A stretch of 36,208 nt of DNA from Symbiodinium natans (Eukaryota; Sar; Dinophyceae; Suessiales; Symbiodiniaceae), in contig CAJNDS010000640.1 of NCBI GenBank assembly GCA_905221605.1, positions 1 through 36,208 on the forward strand. The letters run 5' to 3'. The position numbers and the translations under genes were made by a program. Shown piece by piece: positions 30,985 through 36,208 of the stretch. How positions within the stretch are numbered: the first letter of the stretch is position 1; each line of letters begins with the position of its first letter. The notes beneath the pieces were generated by a model, which was not told where the DNA came from, did not search any database, and was given only the letters and a program-made list of their open reading frames with translations.

Positions 30985-31133
30985 GTTCAACAGACAGTAG
31001 TGATCCTTCATTCGAGGTCTATTGATGACCCCAGTGTGCTTGCAGCCCTGTTGCACCCAGGCATGGAGCTCGCCATAGGCAGCCGGGACGTAACCTGGAA
31101 GAGCGCGGTTCCCGTCTTGATGGGTTGCTTTGG
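30985..31133 (+). CDS. candidate exon after telomere-like intron
   Basis: In phase 0 the frame reads VQQTVVILHSRSIDDPSVLA, then DVTWKSAVPVLMGCFGG. The last segment vaguely resembles the PVVxGV helix of TPT transporters. The phase from the preceding exon (1) would instead give a short tail ending in a stop at 31022-31024. Assignment is uncertain. Confidence 0.3.
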
Positions 31134-32267
31134 AGGCCAGAGGGGGGGACATGGGGGGACGGGGAGCCGACTATCCTCACGTTGGCCTTATTTCACCAGT
31201 ATACTAACCTGTCGTTGGCAGCATTCATGTCGCCACACCCTTGTGACGTTTTCCTTCAAGTTGCTGTAGCATGGGCTGCTACCCTTAAGTTGAAAGCCGA
31301 GTCCTCGAAGCCGTCAGCCTTAAGCCCCCCCACCTGGACTCCTAAAACCTCACGTCGAACACCGATTCGGAGATCTGAAGTGCCGATAATTGCGAGTAAC
31401 TCTGAATCCGTGAGCGACCCGAGAGTCCAACAGTGCTTCCCTACCCCAAAAACACGGGCTGAATCCCAAGGACCTCAACCCTTCACCCCTTCTGAAGAAC
31501 CTCCAAGTACAGAGATAGCATTGAGAATGCGTGTTGCCACGCTCCAAATTCTGAGAGCCTCCTCCTGCAATCTGCTGTAATCTGCTCATTTTGCACGGTC
31601 GCTTAGTCATGGCAAAAAAGGCGCCCTGTGTGTCCGCGGAGAGCGCAGTGCATCGGTGGTGGCAGTGGCGCTGGTCCTCTTGGGCTGCACCTCTCGCGGT
31701 GTGATGCCTGGGTTGCACAGCATTTCGAATCTGCAAGTCGTGCTGATCCAATGAAAAAGCATGGGTTTTGTGCCAAAAGGCATATCCAGGCAGGTCCTCG
31801 CAGATGGCAGTGTGAAGGGCTGAAACACCTCTGAATCACAGAGCGCACGTTCCATGATTGTTCCGCCAAGGAAATCCATTTGGCAGCAGCGGTTAGTCTT
31901 CATGGAGCAGTTGGGGCCAGCACGCCTCGCTGCCTGGGCTGCCTTGTGGACACTCTTGCTGACACTGCCCATTGCAATTGCCTGGGAAGGAACCGGCCGC
32001 CCATCTGCACAGCATACAGCATGAGCCATGGACAGACGCCAGAACGATCCAGAACGTGATTTTGTGAGAACCTGCCGCTGAGCTTTTTTTGAAGCTGCAG
32101 GTTTCTTTCGGGCATTGCCGGGCGCTTCGAAAAATGCACTCGGGGCAACATTGGTCTCCTGCATAGCGGCTGTGCTGCTTAACCTGCCGGCGCCTAAGCT
32201 GGGTTTAGGGTTGCTTCACAGCTGCGACGAGTGCTGGGTCGGCCTGTTCATAGAACGTGTGGCACAG
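31134..32267. other. no assigned + strand gene
   Basis: A 151-codon + frame (31125-31580) is Pro/Ser/Thr-rich and partly derived from low-complexity sequence. The minus strand has a longer frame, listed separately. Confidence 0.3.
31607..32164 (-). CDS. candidate minus-strand frame of 185 codons
   Basis: This is the longest minus-strand open frame in the window. It has an ATG start, a basic N-terminal part (ARKKPAASKKAQRQVLTKSR) and no recognised domain. A frame of this length can arise by chance in this amount of sequence, and all well-supported genes are on the other strand. Confidence 0.25.
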   Translation of the reverse strand: MQETNVAPSAFFEAPGNARKKPAASKKAQRQVLTKSRSGSFWRLSMAHAVCCADGRPVPSQAIAMGSVSKSVHKAAQAARRAGPNCSMKTNRCCQMDFLGGTIMERALCDSEVFQPFTLPSARTCLDMPFGTKPMLFHWISTTCRFEMLCNPGITPREVQPKRTSATATTDALRSPRTHRAPFLP

Positions 32268-32470
32268 GTCTCAGTGGACGTCTATGCGCTACTTGGGCCC
32301 AGTGATGCAACAGATGTCACTAGGCAGAAGCTTTGGTGCATTGAACGCTGCGGATCTGTTGGCGCGCCATGCCGTTCAAACGCCCCTGCCTAACCTGATG
32401 CGGGCTTTCTACAGCGAGGTTTGGCAATTTGCAGCTCGTTTTCGCGGCCACCTCAGTGGTGTCATCCCGT
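32268..32470 (+). CDS. candidate exon, unknown protein
   Basis: After GGCACAG|G one frame reads MRYLGPVMQQMSLGRSFGAL, then LMRAFYSEVWQFAARFR. A second frame over the first part (VSVDVYALLGPSDATDVTRQ) is also protein-like. I cannot settle which is used. Confidence 0.35.
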
Positions 32471-32646
32471 GCACATGCATGCATGAACCAGACGAAAATT
32501 ACTGGTTGTCCTGTGTGCTGCGTTGCTGGCAAGTCCCCAAGAAGGGGTACCCTGAGTGTGCCCCTAAATGCAACAATCCTTTGCACCTGAAACTGGCATT
32601 CTTATTGTGGGAAACCCCCCAGATGGGTTTTGAATGAAAGTCTCAG

Positions 32647-32764
32647 GTACTTGTCCTTGCTGCAGTTTGGCTTGATGAAGCCTGCTCGCCTGAGCAAGTG
32701 CTGGGAACAGCCACTCGACGCGCTGTGGTCCACATGACGTTTCTTACCTGCGACTTGTGTTTAG
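32647..32764 (+). CDS. candidate exon, unknown protein
   Basis: After TCTCAG|G the frame reads VLVLAAVWLDEACSPEQVLG, then RRAVVHMTFLTCDLC, and reaches TTAG|GTCATC. If not spliced there it ends at a TAA (32809-32811) after a Gly/Cys-rich tail. Confidence 0.4.
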
Positions 32765-33090
32765 GTCATCCTGGTGGTGGCCGTGCTCATTGCCAAGGCT
32801 GCTTTGTGTAACAGCCGCTCCTTTACATGTTGCATTAGAATGGCTTAGCTTCTTGGTTGCTGTCAATAGAATTGCAAACTTGTATGCAGCGAATGTGGTG
32901 ATGGCGCCAGGGCCAGGCTACCCCGGAGAACGAGCAAAGCGCGCGGAAGTCTCGCCTCAGCCGTGTCCCACAGCCAGGCACCGTTGCAACGAGAGCTGCG
33001 AAGTAAGCTGCTGTTGGCAGCATGTGCAAATTCTTAGCTGGGGATAGCAGGATCTCCTGCCTTCGCCGAAAAAAACCATGGTACTTGCAG

Positions 33091-33258
33091 ATGTGGCTGA
33101 TAGATGTCGTCGAGGCTATCATGCAACGGCAACCACAAGGGCGACAACCGCTAAGACAGAGATTCCGTGAGGGGCAGCCAAGACTGTGGTCTCACATCAA
33201 CGTCGCAGAGGTTCGAGAGCACTCGCGCAAGCTGTTCCAGGAAAGTTGCACCGACTAA
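33091..33258 (+). CDS. candidate terminal exon, unknown protein
   Basis: After CTTGCAG the frame reads MWLIDVVEAIMQRQPQGRQP, then SHINVAEVREHSRKLFQES, ending in TAA. It has a charged, low-Cys composition typical of real C-terminal exons. It may end the gene of the two preceding candidate exons. Confidence 0.4.
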   Translation: MWLIDVVEAIMQRQPQGRQPLRQRFREGQPRLWSHINVAEVREHSRKLFQESCTD

Positions 33259-33756
33259 GTTTGCCTCGCTCAGTCGTGCGTAGCAAACTTACTGTGCTGT
33301 GTTCCTACTTGGTACCATGCGGTTGATGTAGTTTGCGCCTGAACCATGATCGTCGTGCCGCCTGTCTACGCTGTGTACTGCACACCTTTGGCTGCCAGCT
33401 TCGGCTTTTTGCATTAGTAGCGGCTACCATGCGAAGTTCTGTTACATTTTGGTCCACATCTGATGTGATTTGATGGAATGTGGGCGATGGTTTGCAGCCG
33501 TGAGTTGTCAACCTCAACACAAGATGTATCTTGATATGGCCATTTCCAAAAATAGGGGTACCCCTACTACTCCTCCAAACACTCTCATCCTCATTTTTGG
33601 AACCCCCCAAAAAAGCTATTTTCGGAAACCCCAGTACATAACAGGATGCAAAGCGCATAGGTTCGGCATGAATGCCGACGACGCCGATCAGGCCTGTGCC
33701 GTCCTTGTCCTTCGAGTGCTACTACGTGTCTGGCTCGCGTGAGCAGATCGCAGGCC
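33259..33756. other. intergenic with small inverted repeats
   Basis: TTCCAAAAAT near 33544 and ATTTTTGGAA near 33593 are perfect 10-bp inverted arms, and GGGGTACCCC lies between them. No coding signal. Confidence 0.45.
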
Positions 33757-35104
33757 ATGGCTGACGAAAGTATTCCGCCGCACTTGGAGTGCGCGATATG
33801 CATGAAGGCCTCCTTGTGCCAGGGCTTGCTTGATTATTCGACAACGATCACTCGACTCCAATGACAAAATGTTTTCTTCCTCTGGCCGTGCGCAGTTGCT
33901 GTTGGAGCCCGTCTCCGTTCCTTGTGGTCACACGTTCTGCTCATGCCTCAGCACCGTCCGGAAGACTGGCTTCACGGCCTTGCCGGTGCTCCTGAGAGTT
34001 TTCGGATTTTGCGGCTACGGTTGAATGGCATGCAGCGCACGTCAGGTCAGACGTGCTTGGACCAAGCGCTGGGTTACAGGACCCCACAGTCACAGGAGTT
34101 CTAAGTTCTTAAGGTGCAAGTTACTGCAAGTTGCTCATTCATCACTAAGGCTTCCGACGTTAAGAGTAAGAGGGGCCAGATCGAATGGCCTGTGGCAGCC
34201 CCCCGGACAATGCATTTTTCTCGAAGCTTGCTCGCCTGACGAAAATCCGAGAATCACATCCTCGAATCCTCGCCTAGGCGCGGGCATGCCTGCACTCGCC
34301 GTCCTCAAAGCTGTTGGCGTCTTTGGTTTCTGGGTTCGCGAAATGTGAAACTGTCGGCTTTTGGGCGGGGTTCACAAAACAGAATGTTAGCACTTTTGAA
34401 CGTCTGTGTTCACCAAGTGCATCACCGTCGTCGCCTTTGGACGTCTGGGCTCACATGGTCTCGCACTGTTTGGGGCCTAAGCTGGCATAATGAGGGATGC
34501 TTTTGATGGGTTCTGATGGGGCTGTGCCGCTGAAGCACAACTGAACTCCCAACAATGGAACTGCATATTCACTGCATTCTACAGTATTCAGCAGTGGTTC
34601 TTCAGGTCATGATGCTTCATGCACATCAAATTTGCTGCCTTCGACATCATTGCCAGGAACCTTTGCGCCGTGTGCCGTGCGCCTGTACCTCCTGGACAAT
34701 CGGTGAACATCCTCATCCGCTGCCAGCCCAGTCTATGGTGGCCTTGCCCTTTTGTGTGAGTATAGATTACCAGTGTGCGCTGAAGGCAGCATGATTTCGG
34801 AGCAGTGCCCCAGAGTCTGATGTCGGCATTGAGCTATTGTAGCTGAATGGCAGGTTGGGGTGAGGTACCCGCGCGCTTTAGCCAGCAGGAGAAGAGAAGT
34901 TGAGGAGGACCAGCAGCAAGGTGGTAGAGCTGCCAGGTATCACCATTGCGGCAGCGTAGTGATGAAGATCACGCTCTCACGTGCCAAGGTAGAGTGGTTG
35001 TCAAACCGAAGCACCAACAGGAGCTGCGGCAGGCCGAGCGAAGTGCAGAGGAGGAGCGCCTACGAGAGGCCCACACCCGAGCTAGGGGGCTTAACATGGT
35101 CTGA
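33757..35104 (+). CDS. small RING-HC E3 ubiquitin ligase-like protein, six exons
   Basis: Exons 33757-33807, 33896-33938, 34046-34079, 34657-34755, 34889-34920 and 34989-35104 sum to 375 bases: 124 codons plus TGA, with all five phases matching. The RING is built across four exons: LECAICMK, LLLEPVSVPCGHTFC, QTCLDQALGY and NLCAVCRAPVPPG, giving C-x2-C, C-x-H, C-x2-C and C-x2-C. The Cys at the second/third exon join is split T|GT. The C-terminus is a charged coiled coil (REVEEDQQQ, then KHQQELRQAERSAEEERLRE). Donors are GC (33808, 33939), GA (34080) and GT; 34756 is a full GTGAGT. The ATG has excellent context (GCCATGG) just after a CAG that could be the spliced-leader acceptor. The final exon could instead splice at ATG|GT (35098) into the exon at 35189, making the protein longer. 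Confidence 0.75.
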
Positions 35105-35188
35105 TTATAGAGTCTAATTGGTATTCCATGGTATTCCTCTACATAATTCTACATACATAGAGCCCACTCATTCGGGGAAGTTGTGCAG

Positions 35189-35265
35189 GTGGCTGCGGGT
35201 GCCCCGGCAAATGCTGAAGCCAATGGCCCTGGTGGGGCGGATGCCATCATTCTACCCGTCTTGAG
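35189..35265 (+). CDS. candidate exon, Ala/Gly-rich linker
   Basis: After TTGTGCAG|G, in phase 0, the frame reads VAAGAPANAEANGPGGADAI and then ILPVLR, exiting at AG|GTGCGC. It joins in phase to an alternative donor at 35098 in the RING gene's last exon. The low-complexity linker character fits a position after a coiled coil. Confidence 0.4.
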
Positions 35266-35479
35266 GTGCGCCCTATGGTGTTTACACGTGTGGACGTTTT
35301 CTGAAGATCTGGCTTACGGAAGCAGGACTCCGAAGCTTCGGAGTTGTGTTCATATCGTGGGAGGCATGCGCGGCCCATGCTTCCGCAATGCCGTATTGGG
35401 CATGACTTAGACTCGCAGGGTGAACTGCTCGCCTGCTGCTTAGTCAAACCCTTGCGTCTCTGAGTGAGTCGATTTGCAG

Positions 35480-35860
35480 TCTGCTGATGTCTGCTCGATT
35501 GAGGTGAACTTTGCCGTCCAGGGCGGTCGCCGCATCTGCGTGATGCAGCCGGGAGGAGACGCAGGACATCTCTCAATACACAAGAAATGGGTCCAGGAGT
35601 GGCAGATGTATGCGTCGCGGTGCGAGCCAGGCATCTGCATGTCTGTGGAGCAGCTTCGGCCCGCTGCCCGGCAGCAGCCGGCGCAGGCCACCTTGCATGA
35701 GATTGCGTGAATCTTGCGTGTGACATCGTCACGCAGCAACTCAGCCTTGCGCTATGGTGCGCTTGGCGTGCCTGCATGCGACAGAGGTCACACTTGTTGG
35801 CAAGTTCCGCGTCCGCTTGACGGAGCCGCCCAACATGCACGAGGAGACTTTGCAGCAAAC
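35480..35860 (+). CDS. two exons of an unrecognised gene continuing past the window
   Basis: Exon 35480-35704 reads SADVCSIEVNFAVQGGRRIC, then SIHKKWVQEWQMYASRCEPG and TLHEI. Exon 35787-35860 reads VTLVGKFRVRLTEPPNMHEE and ends at a full GTGAGT donor in phase 2. They join in phase 0 through a GC-AG intron of 82 bases. If that intron is not used, the first frame stops at 35708-35710. The exons may belong to the RING gene's longer form or to a following gene; the 3' part lies outside. Confidence 0.5.
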
Positions 35861-36061
35861 GTGAGTTGTGAGTTGTGGTTTGTGGATGGACATCACGCTG
35901 GATCGGGCTTTGCATGTTTCATTCGGTACGTGATGCAAGTAAGCCGGCAGGCCAGCATGTAGGTGTGTAGGTGTGTAGGTGTGGAATTAGGTGTGTATGC
36001 GTGTAGGTGTGTAGGTGTGTAGAGGTGTAGGTGTAGGTGTGTGTGTGTGTGCAATTGTGTG

Positions 36062-36109
<48 letters not shown>

Positions 36110-36208
36110 CGCGCGCGTGTGTGTGTGTGTGTGTGTGTGCGTGCCTGCGAGCATGCGAGCATGTGCTAGTGCACATTTGTGTGTGGTTGTGCTTGCGTAT
36201 GTGTAGGT
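35861..36208. repeat. (GTGTAG)n and (GT)n microsatellite, probable intron
   Basis: From about 35958 there is a GTGTAG/GTGTGTAG array, then GT runs up to 36140 with GCGCGC interruptions, then GCATGCGAGCATG. The stretch directly follows a GTGAGT donor, so it is most likely intron cut by the window end. Confidence 0.85.

Noticed and set aside
33939-34024. Reading straight on from HTFC gives a RING lacking its last cysteines, suggesting a decayed RING
   Set aside because: A GC donor at 33939 and acceptor at 34045 restore C-x2-C in phase, and the last pair lies in the exon at 34657.
36015-36206. Val/Cys-repeat frame on + and Thr/His-repeat frames on -
   Set aside because: They are translations of the (GT)n tract.
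1-36208. Dinoflagellate spliced-leader sequence or relict retrogene leader (...CCATTTTGGCTCAAG)
   Set aside because: I looked for the leader core on both strands and did not see it.

Overview
The window reads as nuclear DNA of a dinoflagellate, most likely a symbiodiniacean-type genome. The case rests on: coding signal broken into short exons of about 30-450 bases; introns that follow the AG|G rule with GT, GC and apparently GA donors; interstitial TTTAGGG/CCCTAAA arrays scattered through introns and spacers; abundant microsatellites; and well-supported genes that all lie on the + strand. There is no sign of prokaryotic operons, rRNA, tRNA or CRISPR. I assembled exons by hand from reading frame, splice dinucleotides and codon phase, so exon ends are inferences even where the protein family is clear.

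Layout. 0-6.3 kb: mostly non-coding. It holds isolated candidate exons (820-970, 5489-5599), one exon with a photolyase/cryptochrome FAD-domain motif (4385-4477), a (GAC)n tract and an AT-rich island with a tandem duplication (3605-3930). 6.35-15.5 kb: the main gene, a chain of Sushi/CCP exons leading to one transmembrane segment, an acidic cytoplasmic stretch and a C-terminal RING-HC finger. Its introns carry microsatellites, an inverted-repeat element (11615-12328) and a perfect hairpin. 16.7-18.8 kb: an eight-exon gene whose phases close exactly (371 codons plus stop) and whose C-terminal part resembles the ubiquinol-cytochrome c chaperone (CBP3/UQCC1) domain. 20.2-22.0 kb: an unrecognised, helix-rich multi-exon gene.

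22.0-26.5 kb: mainly telomere-like arrays in both orientations, a 16-bp perfect hairpin and a lone SHP-box-like coding remnant. 26.6-27.25 kb: an unrecognised multi-exon gene. 28.5-30.7 kb: a drug/metabolite-transporter (triose-phosphate-translocator type) gene with telomere-like repeats inside its introns. 31-33.3 kb: several plausible but unrecognised exons. 33.76-35.1 kb: a compact six-exon RING gene (124 codons plus stop), followed by exons of a gene that runs out of the window through a (GT)n tract.

How they fit. Dinoflagellate genes are usually arranged in long same-strand blocks, transcribed together and resolved by spliced-leader trans-splicing, which this window matches. Two ubiquitin-ligase-type RING proteins, one apparently membrane-anchored with Sushi repeats, are the most distinctive content. 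No direct functional link between neighbouring genes can be shown from sequence alone.
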